Below are positions 5,661-13,885 of a stretch of DNA of 48,350 nt, piece after piece. The notes beneath the pieces are model-generated. The model was not told where the DNA came from. It saw only the letters and a list, made by a program, of their open reading frames with translations, and did no database searches. The stretch comes from Clostridium sp. AM33-3 (GTDB lineage Bacteria > Bacillota > Clostridia > Lachnospirales > Lachnospiraceae). The position numbers were made by a program, and so were the translations under genes. Each line of letters starts with the position of its first letter. Within the stretch, counting starts at the first letter, position 1. The DNA is taken from assembly GCF_003480315.1 (NCBI RefSeq), contig NZ_QUIV01000022.1, positions 1 through 48,350 of the forward strand, in the 5' to 3' direction.

Positions 5661-8102
5661 ATGGATATATTACAGGAATTACAGAACCGGATCTTATTCT
5701 GTGATGGAGGAATGGGAAGTCTTTTGCAGGAGGCAGGATTAAAGCCGGGCGAACTTCCGGGAACCTGGAACATCACACATCCGGAGGAACTTGTGAAGAT
5801 CCACAGAGCATATCTGGAAGCCGGTGCAGATATTGTGACCACAAACACCTTCGGGGTAGACCGGTTAAAGTACAATGATAGCACGGAATTTCAGTTAGAG
5901 CCGGTTATCCGTGCAGCAGTGGCAAACGCGAAGGAAGCAATCCGCCAGAGCGGAAAGCAGGCCTGGATCGGCCTGGATATGGGACCGACCGGAAAGCTGT
6001 TAAAGCCAATGGGGGATCTGGCCTTTGAGGACTGCTGTGCCATCTACCGGGAGGTGGTGGAGATCGGCGCGGATGCCGGCGCGGATTTCATCCTCATCGA
6101 GACCATGAGTGACAGCTATGAGACTAAGGCGGCTGTCCTGGCGGCCAAAGAGGGCTGCAGTCTTCCGGTCTTTGTTACGGTTACCTTTGATGAGCGGGGC
6201 AAGCTTTTAACCGGCGGCAGTCCGGCCTCCATTGTAGCAATGTTAGAGGGTCTGGGCGTAGATGTACTGGGTATGAACTGCGGACTCGGTCCGGTACAGA
6301 TGAAAGAGATCTTGAAAGATATCCTGGAGGTTTCCTCCATTCCGGTCATGATCAATCCAAATGCAGGTCTGCCGAGAAGTGAGAACGGAAAAACGGTTTA
6401 TGATATTGATGCGGCTTATTTTGCAAAGACCGAGGAAGAAATCGTGGATATGGGCGCCCGGATCGTGGGCGGCTGCTGCGGCACCACGCCGGAGCACATC
6501 CGCATGGTGGCAGAGCTCTGCAGGGATAAAAAGCCGGTGCCGGTGACTAGGAAAAACCGCACCGTGGTTTCCTCCTTTGCGCAGGCAGTTGAGATCGGAA
6601 GGGACCCGGTTATCATCGGTGAGCGCATCAACCCGACAGGTAAATCAAAGTTTAAGCAGGCTCTGCGGGATCACAATCTGGAATACATTTTAAGAGAGGG
6701 CGTGACCCAGCAGGATCACGGTGCCCATGTTCTGGATGTAAACGTAGGACTTCCGGAGATCGATGAGCCGGCCATGCTGGAGGAGGTAGTTCGGGAGCTG
6801 CAGAGCATCATCGACCTGCCGCTTCAGCTGGACACCACGGATCCGGTGGCTATGGAGCGGGCAATGCGTGTATACAACGGCAAGCCTCTCATCAACTCCG
6901 TAAACGGAAAGGAAGAGTCCATGCGCACGGTATTTCCGCTGGTACAGAAGTACGGAGGCGTTGTAGTGGCGCTGGCGCTGGATGAGGGCGGTATCCCGGA
7001 GACAGCTGAGGGCCGTATCCGGGTGGCGGAGAAGATTTATAAGACCGCGGCAGAGTACGGCATTGGGCCGGAAGACATCATCATCGATGCCCTGTGCCTG
7101 ACGGTAAGCTCCGACAGCCGGGGCGCCATCACCACACTGGAAACTCTGCGGAGAGTAAGGGATGAGCTTCACGGAAAGACCATTCTTGGTGTGTCCAACA
7201 TTTCCTTCGGACTGCCGCAGCGTGAAATCATTAATGCTGCGTTCTTTACCATGGCAATGCAGAACGGGTTAAGTGCAGCCATCATTAATCCGAATTCCGA
7301 AGCCATGATGCGTGCATACTACAGTTTCCGCGCACTGATGAATTTAGATCCGCAGTGCAGCGAGTATATTTCTGTTTACAGTGGTCAGGTGGCCAGCCTT
7401 GGACAGAGCGCAGTGACCGGAAATGGCGGTGCGTCTGCCGGCAGTGTATCGGGAGCAACGGACGGACAGGGAACGTCAGACCTGCATGCCAGTATTGTAA
7501 AAGGACTGAAGGATCAGGCTGTGCATGCGGCAAAGGAATTGCTGACGGTTCAGGACGCACTGGATGTGATCAACAGCCAGATCATCCCGGCACTGGATGT
7601 GGTCGGAAAGGGCTTTGAGAAGGGAACCATGTTCCTGCCGCAGCTTCTGATGAGCGCAGAGGCAGCAAAGGGCGCCTTTGAGGTAATCAAAGAGAAGATG
7701 GATGCCAGCGGACAGAAGCAGGAGAAGAAGGGGACCATCATCCTGGCAACGGTAAAGGGAGATATTCATGATATCGGAAAGAATATCGTCAAGGTTCTTC
7801 TGGAAAATTACAGCTATGATGTGCTGGATCTTGGCAAGGATGTTCCGCCTGAGACCATCGTGGAGACGGCAGTGGAGAAACACATTCAGCTGGTAGGACT
7901 GTCTGCGCTGATGACCACCACCGTGCCGAGCATGGAAGAAACCATTGTGCAGCTTCGCAAGGCAGCGCCGTGGGCCAGGGTCATGGTAGGCGGCGCCGTG
8001 CTGACCCAGGAATATGCCGATACCATGGGGGCAGACCAGTACTGCCGTGATGCCATGGCCTCTGTAAATTACGCGGAGCAGGTGTTCGGCCTTACAAAAT
8101 AG
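5661..8102 (+). CDS. metH: Cobalamin-dependent methionine synthase without activation domain
   Basis: The 813-residue protein has three MetH modules in order. First is the homocysteine-binding barrel (FCDGGMGSLLQ; zinc ligands Cys in MNCGLGP near 207 and GGCCGTTPEH near 272-273). The pterin/methyl-THF domain follows (IIGERINPTGKSKFKQAL near 317). Last is a B12-binding cap and Rossmann domain (VKGDIHDIGKNIV near 700, with the DxHxxG cobalt-ligand motif). A Gly/Ser/Thr-rich linker separates the second and third modules. The fourth, SAM-binding activation domain is absent and is encoded separately upstream. ATG 5661 follows AAGGAG (5642-5647). It transfers the methyl from methyl-THF to homocysteine. 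The gene ends just before a hairpin terminator. Confidence 0.96.
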   Translation: MDILQELQNRILFCDGGMGSLLQEAGLKPGELPGTWNITHPEELVKIHRAYLEAGADIVTTNTFGVDRLKYNDSTEFQLEPVIRAAVANAKEAIRQSGKQAWIGLDMGPTGKLLKPMGDLAFEDCCAIYREVVEIGADAGADFILIETMSDSYETKAAVLAAKEGCSLPVFVTVTFDERGKLLTGGSPASIVAMLEGLGVDVLGMNCGLGPVQMKEILKDILEVSSIPVMINPNAGLPRSENGKTVYDIDAAYFAKTEEEIVDMGARIVGGCCGTTPEHIRMVAELCRDKKPVPVTRKNRTVVSSFAQAVEIGRDPVIIGERINPTGKSKFKQALRDHNLEYILREGVTQQDHGAHVLDVNVGLPEIDEPAMLEEVVRELQSIIDLPLQLDTTDPVAMERAMRVYNGKPLINSVNGKEESMRTVFPLVQKYGGVVVALALDEGGIPETAEGRIRVAEKIYKTAAEYGIGPEDIIIDALCLTVSSDSRGAITTLETLRRVRDELHGKTILGVSNISFGLPQREIINAAFFTMAMQNGLSAAIINPNSEAMMRAYYSFRALMNLDPQCSEYISVYSGQVASLGQSAVTGNGGASAGSVSGATDGQGTSDLHASIVKGLKDQAVHAAKELLTVQDALDVINSQIIPALDVVGKGFEKGTMFLPQLLMSAEAAKGAFEVIKEKMDASGQKQEKKGTIILATVKGDIHDIGKNIVKVLLENYSYDVLDLGKDVPPETIVETAVEKHIQLVGLSALMTTTVPSMEETIVQLRKAAPWARVMVGGAVLTQEYADTMGADQYCRDAMASVNYAEQVFGLTK

Positions 8103-8127
8103 TAAGAAATTTTTAAAGGAATAGAAA

Positions 8128-8156
8128 TTGAATCTCCCCTCTGTCTGAATTACACT
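8128..8156 (+). promoter_or_regulatory. Candidate promoter nested inside the metH terminator
   Basis: TTGAAT (8128-8133), a 17-base spacer and TACACT (8151-8156). The -35 overlaps the start of the terminator 5' arm and the -10 lies in its loop. Transcription would start near 8163, past the 5' arm. Confidence 0.5.
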
Positions 8157-8201
8157 AAGATACATGGACTGAAGCAATCAGATAGAAGGGAGATTTTTTT
8201 T
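8131..8201 (+). terminator. metH terminator whose 3' arm holds the next gene's Shine-Dalgarno
   Basis: An 18-base stem (8131-8148 with 8178-8195; 16 Watson-Crick pairs, one G-U, one mismatch) with a 29-base loop ends in a run of 8 T (8194-8201). The ATG of the GH25-like gene follows one base later. Its ribosome-binding site (AGAAGGGAG, about 8184-8192) is buried in the 3' arm. Confidence 0.75.
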
Positions 8202-8202
8202 G

Positions 8203-9186
8203 ATGTTATTTCATAAGAACAATACAGGAAAACGTCTGGCGGCGCTCACACTCTGCGGGCTTTTTGTTCTGCAGACTCCGGCGGTACCGGCCATGGCGGC
8301 AGAAACGCTGACGGTGCAGGAACAGGGCTTTTACCGCAGTGACGGAACGAAGCTTGAGGGAGCTGTGGCCAAGGGCGTAACCATTTCCAAATATCAGAAT
8401 CAGGCGGGAGCCATTGACTGGGATGCCGTGAAGGCAGACGGAGTAACCTTTGCCATGATCCGGATTGGATATCTGAATGATCCGGATCCTTATTTCCGGG
8501 AGAATATGGAAGGAGCCATCAGTCACGGAATCCGTGTGGGTGTCTTTCTTTACTCCATGGCACTGGATGAGGAAACAGCCCGGCAGGAGGCACAGTTTGT
8601 GCTGGAGCAGATCCGTGGATACAAGATTTCCTACCCGGTGGCCTATGATGTGGAATCCAAATATCTGCTGGATAACGGAAAGACTCCGCAGGAGCTGGCA
8701 AACCAGACCAATGTCTTCTGCAAGGCCATTGCAGATGCCGGATACCGGCCGATGCTCTATGGCAACAACCAGTGGCTGACGAATTACGTGGATGTTTCCC
8801 AGGTGCCGTATGATATCTGGTATGCACGCTACGGAACAAACGGCGAGTTCCAGAACCGCAAGATCTGGCAGTTTACGGAGACCGGTTCTGTAGCCGGTAT
8901 AACCGGAAATGTCTGCATTGAGGCTTCCTACTATGATTATCCGGAGCTGGCAGCAGGCAATACCGGAAACGCAACCTATACGGTTGGTTCTTATGTGAAT
9001 GCAGGTCCGGGTGTAGGTGTTCCGGCTTCGTCAGCAACCCGGGAAACACCGGAAGCAGGAGCGTCGACCGATACCAGGCCAGGTCCGTCTGCACAGGAAG
9101 AACAGCAGCAAAAGAGCAGTGAATCTCCGGTTCAGACAGCCGGACAGGATGAAAGCCAGCTGACGAAATCTCCATCAGAGCAGTAA
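8203..9186 (+). CDS. Secreted GH25 lysozyme-like protein with altered active site
   Basis: The 327-residue protein has a signal peptide (basic N-terminus, hydrophobic 11-25, cleavage near AMA at 30-32) and a GH25 muramidase-type fold: ISKYQ..IDWDAVKADGVTFAMIRIGY, FLYSMALDEETARQEAQFVL, YPVAYDVES and YDIWYARYG..IWQFTETGSVAGITGN. The DxE pair is kept (D149, E151). However, the conserved Asp at the first strand (GVDVS in the family) reads Thr60 (GVTIS), and the Asp usual after GNV (GNVDLN) reads Cys238. Activity could be reduced, or the protein may be a wall-binding or regulatory version. A Ser/Gln/Pro-rich tail (about 255-327) looks disordered and has no wall-binding repeats. ATG 8203 is used; its ribosome-binding site lies in the metH terminator. 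Confidence 0.85.
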   Translation: MLFHKNNTGKRLAALTLCGLFVLQTPAVPAMAAETLTVQEQGFYRSDGTKLEGAVAKGVTISKYQNQAGAIDWDAVKADGVTFAMIRIGYLNDPDPYFRENMEGAISHGIRVGVFLYSMALDEETARQEAQFVLEQIRGYKISYPVAYDVESKYLLDNGKTPQELANQTNVFCKAIADAGYRPMLYGNNQWLTNYVDVSQVPYDIWYARYGTNGEFQNRKIWQFTETGSVAGITGNVCIEASYYDYPELAAGNTGNATYTVGSYVNAGPGVGVPASSATRETPEAGASTDTRPGPSAQEEQQQKSSESPVQTAGQDESQLTKSPSEQ

Positions 9187-9206
9187 AAATGGTAAGATCC
9201 ATAAAA

Positions 9207-9247
9207 GAAAAACGGCAGAACAGCGCAACAGCTCTCTGCCGTTTTTC
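9207..9247 (+). terminator. Terminator of the GH25-like gene
   Basis: A perfect 13-bp stem, GAAAAACGGCAGA (9207-9219) with TCTGCCGTTTTTC (9235-9247), with a 15-base loop. The T-run is part of the 3' arm, and A-tract and T-tract make it potentially bidirectional. Confidence 0.85.
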
Positions 9248-9259
9248 TTGAAATACCGC

Positions 9260-9288
9260 TTGTATTTACGTAAGCCTTTCGGTAGAAT
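9260..9288 (+). promoter_or_regulatory. Sigma-A-type promoter of the comEA-like operon
   Basis: TTGTAT (9260-9265), a 17-base spacer and TAGAAT (9283-9288), 48 bases before the comEA-like start. Confidence 0.5.
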
Positions 9289-9335
9289 AGAGCTAGGCTG
9301 AATCTGGGATTCTCTTTGGAAACGGAGAGATGAAC

Positions 9336-10088
9336 ATGAAGAATAAACAATCTGTAATTTTTAAATGGCTGATGCTGCTGTTTGGTCTGCTGGTAGCAGG
9401 AGCCTTTTACAGCTGCAGCAGTCGGGATACAGGGCAGAAAGCCGTTGCTGCACAGGAAAACAGGGCATTTCAGGCGGAGAGCGCGCCGGATATGGCCGGA
9501 GACCGGACAGAAACATCAGCGTGCGCGGCAATGGCCGGAGAAGGTGAATCGGAACAAAGCGCAGAGTCTGGGAATGATATGGAAACAGCTGCTTTGTCTG
9601 AGCCGGAAGTCTGCTATGTATATGTCTGCGGAGAGGTCTTTTCTCCGGGGGTATACATAGTCTCAGAGGGCGCGCGGATCTATGAGGCGGTCGATCTTGC
9701 AGGCGGTTTTACGCAGCAGGCCGCAGAATCATGGCTGAATCTGGCAGAGCCTGTCATAGATGGCATGAAGCTGGAGATCCCATCCAGAGCTCAGGTGAAG
9801 GACCCTTCCTGGCTGGCGCAGCATCCATATGGCAGCACTGCCGGGAGCGGGACAGTAAACGGAGCGGGAACCAGATCCGCTGCATCGCCGGAGGCGGCCC
9901 TGGTCAACATCAATACGGCATCTCTGGAAGAGCTGATGACGTTAAAGGGAATTGGATCATCCAGGGCAGAGGACATCATCCGGTACCGGGAGGAGGCCGG
10001 CGGTTTTACGAAAATTGAAGATATCATGAAAGTGCCGGGAATCAAGAACACGGCCTTTCAGAAAATAAAAGAAAACATTACAGTATAG
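9336..10088 (+). CDS. ComEA-like helix-hairpin-helix DNA-binding protein
   Basis: The 250-residue protein has an N-terminal membrane anchor (about 8-25, ending in YSCSS, so possibly a lipoprotein), a low-complexity acidic stretch, an SLBB domain (VCYVYVCGEVFSPGVYIV...AVDLAGGF) and a C-terminal pair of helix-hairpin-helix motifs (VNINTASLEELMTLKGIGSSRAEDII and the following KVPGIKNTAF). This is the ComEA architecture, in which the exported HhH domain binds incoming double-stranded DNA during transformation. ATG 9336 fits the GGAG at 9324-9327 better than ATG 9330. No comEC or comEB is adjacent; the next gene is a response regulator 15 bases on. A role in DNA uptake is plausible but not shown. 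Confidence 0.88.
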   Translation: MKNKQSVIFKWLMLLFGLLVAGAFYSCSSRDTGQKAVAAQENRAFQAESAPDMAGDRTETSACAAMAGEGESEQSAESGNDMETAALSEPEVCYVYVCGEVFSPGVYIVSEGARIYEAVDLAGGFTQQAAESWLNLAEPVIDGMKLEIPSRAQVKDPSWLAQHPYGSTAGSGTVNGAGTRSAASPEAALVNINTASLEELMTLKGIGSSRAEDIIRYREEAGGFTKIEDIMKVPGIKNTAFQKIKENITV

Positions 10089-10103
10089 GGAATAGGTGAG
10101 AAC

Positions 10104-10802
10104 ATGGCAAAGATTCTGGTGGTTGATGATGAAAAACTGATCGTGAAAGGCATCCGTTTCAGTCTGGAACAGGACGGAATGGAAGTAGACTGCGCGTTTG
10201 ACGGCGAAGAGGCGATCAATCTTGCAAAGCAGACGGAGTACGACGTAGTCCTTCTGGATGTCATGCTTCCAAAGCATGACGGATTTGAGGTCTGTCAGGC
10301 AATCCGGGAGTTTTCAGAGATGCCAATCATCATGCTGACTGCCAAGGGCGGAGACATGGACAAAATCCTGGGGCTGGAATACGGCGCGGACGATTATGTG
10401 ACTAAGCCGTTTAATATTCTGGAGGTAAAGGCACGCATCAAGGCCATCATGCGCAGAAACTCGAAGAAATCTGCCAGGGCTAAAGAGGCAGAAAACAAGA
10501 TGGTAACGGCCGGAGACTTAAAGCTTGACCGGGAGGGCCGCCGGGTCTTTATCGGAGAGAAGGAGATCAACCTGACGGCAAAAGAGTTCGACCTTCTTGA
10601 ACTGCTGGTATGCAATCCGAATAAGGTCTACTCCAGAGAGAGCCTGCTGACCTTTGTTTGGGGCAATAAGGCATCGGAGTCCGGTGATGTCCGGACCGTG
10701 GACGTCCACGTAAGACGCCTTCGTGAAAAGATCGAGCCGAGCCCGAGCGATCCAAAATATGTACACACAAAATGGGGGGTCGGCTATTACTTCCGGGCAT
10801 AA
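10104..10802 (+). CDS. OmpR/PhoB-family response regulator without adjacent kinase
   Basis: The 232-residue protein has a receiver domain (acid pocket VVDDE at 7-10, phospho-acceptor D52 in LLDVMLP, Thr in MLTAKG, Lys in YVTKPF). A winged-helix DNA-binding domain follows (LTAKEFDLLELLVCNPNKVYSRESLLTFVWG, DVRTVDVHVRRLREKIE, KWGVGYYFRA). It would activate or repress promoters when phosphorylated. No histidine kinase is adjacent on either side. It sits 15 bases after the comEA-like gene with its own site (AGGTGAG) and is followed by an acyltransferase and an esterase, which are possible targets or simply operon partners. Confidence 0.93.
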   Translation: MAKILVVDDEKLIVKGIRFSLEQDGMEVDCAFDGEEAINLAKQTEYDVVLLDVMLPKHDGFEVCQAIREFSEMPIIMLTAKGGDMDKILGLEYGADDYVTKPFNILEVKARIKAIMRRNSKKSARAKEAENKMVTAGDLKLDREGRRVFIGEKEINLTAKEFDLLELLVCNPNKVYSRESLLTFVWGNKASESGDVRTVDVHVRRLREKIEPSPSDPKYVHTKWGVGYYFRA

Positions 10803-10857
10803 GACAGAAACGCTGTGGTTTTAAGAAAGTAAACTGCGGTATGAGAGGTGGAGCATC

Positions 10858-12324
10858 ATGGGACAGAGCAGATGGAAGAACCGGTGGAGAAGGCTGGACA
10901 ATACAGCCAAGATATTCCCGGTGATCGCAAATGAAAATGTAAGTCAGGTATTTCGGATTTCCGCAACTTTGAAAGAACCGGTAAATCCGGAACTCCTTAG
11001 TAGGGCGCTGGAGGAAATCCTGCCGGAGATCCGCAATTTCCGGGTGAAGCTGCGCAGGGGACTTTTCTGGTATTATTTTGAGGAAAATGACCGGATCCCG
11101 CAGGTAAAGCGTGAGAATACGTATCCATGCCGTTTTATCGATCCGCATGGAAATCAGCGCTTTTTGTTCCGGGTCACGTATTATGAGAAACGGATCAATC
11201 TGGAGGTATTCCATGCGCTGACAGACGGTCTCGGCGCGGTGAATTTTTTAAAGTGCCTGATCAGGCAGTACCTGCGGCTGGCAGCCGGTGTATCGGAAGG
11301 AATGACGCAGGACGATGAAAAAGCCAGAAACCAGGAGGTCTTCCATGTTCAGGACAGTTATCTGGAGCATGGTGAGGATGGAAAGCCGCGCAGCTACAGC
11401 TCGAAACCGGCATACCAGCTGGAGGGACATTATCTTCCGCTGGGAAGTGGTCAGGTCCTGCATGGTTATGTGCCGGTGAGCCGGCTGAAGACTGTTTGCA
11501 AACAGCATGGAGTCAGTATTACCAAGTATCTGGCAGCAGCACTGATCTGGGCAATCTGGCAGGAGTATCTGGGCGGAAGAAGCAGCAGGCGGGCCGTAGT
11601 CCTGAATCTGCCGATCAATCTGCGCGCCTTCTTCGGCTCTGATACGATGGCGAATTTCTTTGCGGTTACCATGATCGGCTGGCTGTTTCGTAATCCGGAC
11701 ATTCCGTTTGAGGTGCTGCTTAAGAAGGTGAGCAGTCAGATGGACAGCAAGATTGACAAGGATAAGCTGGCAGAAAGCATTGCCTACAATGTTTCCAATG
11801 AGAAAAAATGGTATCTGCGGGCAATCCCGCTGTTCCTGAAAGTACCGGCGCTTTCTCTGGTGTTCCGCTTAAAGGACCGTGCCTATACCATGACACTATC
11901 CAATATTGGGCCGGTTCAGATGGAGCCGGAGTATGCGGACCTCATCGAGAGGTTCCACTTAATGATCGGTGTATCCAGGCGCCAGCCGGTGAAGTGTGCG
12001 GTTTGTGCGTACAAAGATGAGATGGTCATTACCTTTACTTCTGTCTTTGCGGACAGCCGTCTGCAAAAGCAGTTTTTCCGAAAATTAAAGGCGGACGGTG
12101 TGCCGGTGCGCTTCGAGGGAAATGAGCTTTCTGCTGCGGCAAAGCGGGATATCTATCCGCGTGTCCGTAAGGTACTGATCCGGCGCGGAGGCGCAGAGGA
12201 GAAGGCAACCCGCATGGCAAAGCAGGTAGGAAATACCGGTATGGGAGCCGCAAAGGGAATCCGCGATTATGTAAGCGGACGCAGAAGCTGGAGGGAAGAA
12301 TTAAGACGGCGGCTGCATATCTGA
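10858..12324 (+). CDS. HxxxD-type acyltransferase (condensation/alcohol acetyltransferase superfamily)
   Basis: The 488-residue protein carries HALTDG (H119-D123-G124), the HHxxxDG-type catalytic motif of the chloramphenicol-acetyltransferase, WS/DGAT and NRPS-condensation superfamily. It also has the second-half features LNLPINLRAFFGSDTMANFFAVTMIG and TMTLSNIGPVQMEPEYADLIERF, which match condensation-like proteins often annotated as alcohol acetyltransferases. Substrate is unknown. There are no carrier-protein or adenylation domains nearby, so it is not part of an NRPS line in this window. A basic C-terminal tail (about 430-488) may bind membrane or nucleic acid. It is followed by an HSL-type esterase, and the pair may make and break the same ester bond (inference). 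Confidence 0.75.
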   Translation: MGQSRWKNRWRRLDNTAKIFPVIANENVSQVFRISATLKEPVNPELLSRALEEILPEIRNFRVKLRRGLFWYYFEENDRIPQVKRENTYPCRFIDPHGNQRFLFRVTYYEKRINLEVFHALTDGLGAVNFLKCLIRQYLRLAAGVSEGMTQDDEKARNQEVFHVQDSYLEHGEDGKPRSYSSKPAYQLEGHYLPLGSGQVLHGYVPVSRLKTVCKQHGVSITKYLAAALIWAIWQEYLGGRSSRRAVVLNLPINLRAFFGSDTMANFFAVTMIGWLFRNPDIPFEVLLKKVSSQMDSKIDKDKLAESIAYNVSNEKKWYLRAIPLFLKVPALSLVFRLKDRAYTMTLSNIGPVQMEPEYADLIERFHLMIGVSRRQPVKCAVCAYKDEMVITFTSVFADSRLQKQFFRKLKADGVPVRFEGNELSAAAKRDIYPRVRKVLIRRGGAEEKATRMAKQVGNTGMGAAKGIRDYVSGRRSWREELRRRLHI

Positions 12325-12393
12325 AAAAATGAACAAACCGTTCATGCAAAGCATGAGCTGCAACAGACAGGACTTAAGACGGAGGATGATTAC

Positions 12394-13380
12394 TTGAAGA
12401 ACAGAGAAGTGAGTCTGCGGGGAAAACTGGTGCGGGATATGATGAAGAACATGATGGATTCTGCCATGGGTCACAAGATCCAGACCGGGGAATACCGGAT
12501 GGACCCGAAGGAACCTGCATGGATCTGTCCGCCGGATTATGAATATGAGATCGTGGGGATGGAGCATTTTAAAATGGAATATCTGCGTCCGGCCGGAGTC
12601 TGTACAGGCCGTGTGATTCTCCAGCTTCACGGTGGCGGCTACATCGGCCCTATGAAAAATATTTACCGGGATTTTGCGATTCAGTACTGTCGCAGGAGCT
12701 TTGGTGGTGATGTGCTGACCGTCGATTATCGTGTAGCTCCGGAGCATCCGTATCCGGCAGCCCTGGAGGATGCAGTGGCAGCTTATCAGTGGCTGATCGG
12801 GGAAAAGCACTATGAAGCAGACAAGATCGTGATCGCAGGGGATTCCGCCGGCGGCGGCCTGGCTCTTGCCCTGGTCATGTATCTGCGGGATCATGGTATG
12901 GATCTGCCGGCAGGGGTACTGGTGATGTCTCCCTGGACGGATCTGACCAACAGCGGGAAATCTTATCAGACCAATTTTAACCGCGATCCGCAGTTTGGAG
13001 GTACTACAGACAATATGCTGTTTCACAGTACCTACATTGGAGATGCAGACCCGGAGAATCCGTATATTTCTCCTCTGTTTGGAAGCTTTGAACAGTTTCC
13101 GCCCATTTTATTTCAGGTAGGAAGCGAGGAAGTGCTGTTAGATGATACCTTAAGGGTGGCCGAGAAGGTCCGCAAAACTCACGGAAAGCTGCGGGTCACC
13201 GTATACGAGGGCATGTTCCATGTTTTTCAGATGGCGCTGCGTCTGATCCCGGAGAGCAGAGAGGCATGGGATGAGGTCAGCCATTTTCTGGAGATCATCT
13301 ACTGCATTGAGCGAAAGAAAGAGGGAAAAACCGTAAAACGGGTAAAGTCCGGAAGGGAAAGAAGCAGGAGAGAGTCATGA
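12394..13380 (+). CDS. Alpha/beta hydrolase, hormone-sensitive-lipase family esterase
   Basis: The 328-residue protein shows the HSL signature: oxyanion-hole HGGG (80-83), the VDYRVAPEHPYPAALEDA block and the nucleophile elbow GDSAGG (Ser151). The acid lies in GSEEVLLDD (E246/D250 region) and the His in GMFHVFQ (276). These enzymes hydrolyse short-chain esters or acetylated small molecules in the cytoplasm. There is no signal peptide. The start is TTG 12394, 8 bases after GGAGG (12381-12385). The ATG at 12386 leads at once to a stop. A basic C-terminal tail overlaps the rlmH start (ATGA). It follows the HxxxD acyltransferase by 69 bases. Confidence 0.88.
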   Translation: MKNREVSLRGKLVRDMMKNMMDSAMGHKIQTGEYRMDPKEPAWICPPDYEYEIVGMEHFKMEYLRPAGVCTGRVILQLHGGGYIGPMKNIYRDFAIQYCRRSFGGDVLTVDYRVAPEHPYPAALEDAVAAYQWLIGEKHYEADKIVIAGDSAGGGLALALVMYLRDHGMDLPAGVLVMSPWTDLTNSGKSYQTNFNRDPQFGGTTDNMLFHSTYIGDADPENPYISPLFGSFEQFPPILFQVGSEEVLLDDTLRVAEKVRKTHGKLRVTVYEGMFHVFQMALRLIPESREAWDEVSHFLEIIYCIERKKEGKTVKRVKSGRERSRRES

Positions 13381-13856
13381 AAATTACACTGGTGACGGTA
13401 GGAAAAATAAAAGAAAAGTTTTACACAGATGCCATTGCGGAATACGCGAAGCGTCTGAGCCGGTACTGCAAGCTGGAGATCATCCAGGTGGCAGATGAGA
13501 AAACACCGGATAAGGCCAGCGAAGCAGAAGAACTGCAGATCAAAGATAAGGAAGGAAAGCGGATCCTGGAGCAGATCAAGGACGGCGCGTTTGTGATTGC
13601 CCTGGCAATCAACGGAAATATGCTGGATTCAGTGGAACTGGCAGAACGGATTGACAAGCTTGGCATAGGCGGAGTCAGCCAGCTGGTCTTTGTGATCGGA
13701 GGCTCTCTGGGGCTTTCCGAGGACGTGCTGAGCCGTGCTGATTACAAACTGAGTTTTTCCAGAATGACATTTCCGCATCAGCTGATGCGAGTAATCCTGT
13801 TAGAACAGATTTATCGCAGCTACCGGATCATTCATAAAGAGCCGTATCACAAATAA
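13377..13856 (+). CDS. rlmH: 23S rRNA pseudouridine-1915 N3-methyltransferase RlmH
   Basis: The 159-residue SPOUT methyltransferase runs from MKITLVTVGKIKEKFYTDAI through FVIGGSLGLSEDVLSRAD (SAM-binding knot) to the C-terminal block MTFPHQLMRVILLEQIYRSYRI and HKEPYHK, which is diagnostic of RlmH. It methylates pseudouridine 1915 in helix 69 of 23S rRNA on the assembled 70S ribosome. The length is the family norm. It starts inside the end of the esterase gene (ATGA overlap), so translation is probably coupled. Confidence 0.97.
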   Translation: MKITLVTVGKIKEKFYTDAIAEYAKRLSRYCKLEIIQVADEKTPDKASEAEELQIKDKEGKRILEQIKDGAFVIALAINGNMLDSVELAERIDKLGIGGVSQLVFVIGGSLGLSEDVLSRADYKLSFSRMTFPHQLMRVILLEQIYRSYRIIHKEPYHK

Positions 13857-13885
13857 AATAAATTCAGATAGGAGGGTGTTTTATT

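Noticed and set aside
7476..8177. Long open frame (233 codons) on the minus strand opposite metH
   Set aside because: It is antisense to the B12-binding domain of metH, has no ribosome-binding site or recognisable motif, and is explained by codon bias on the coding strand.
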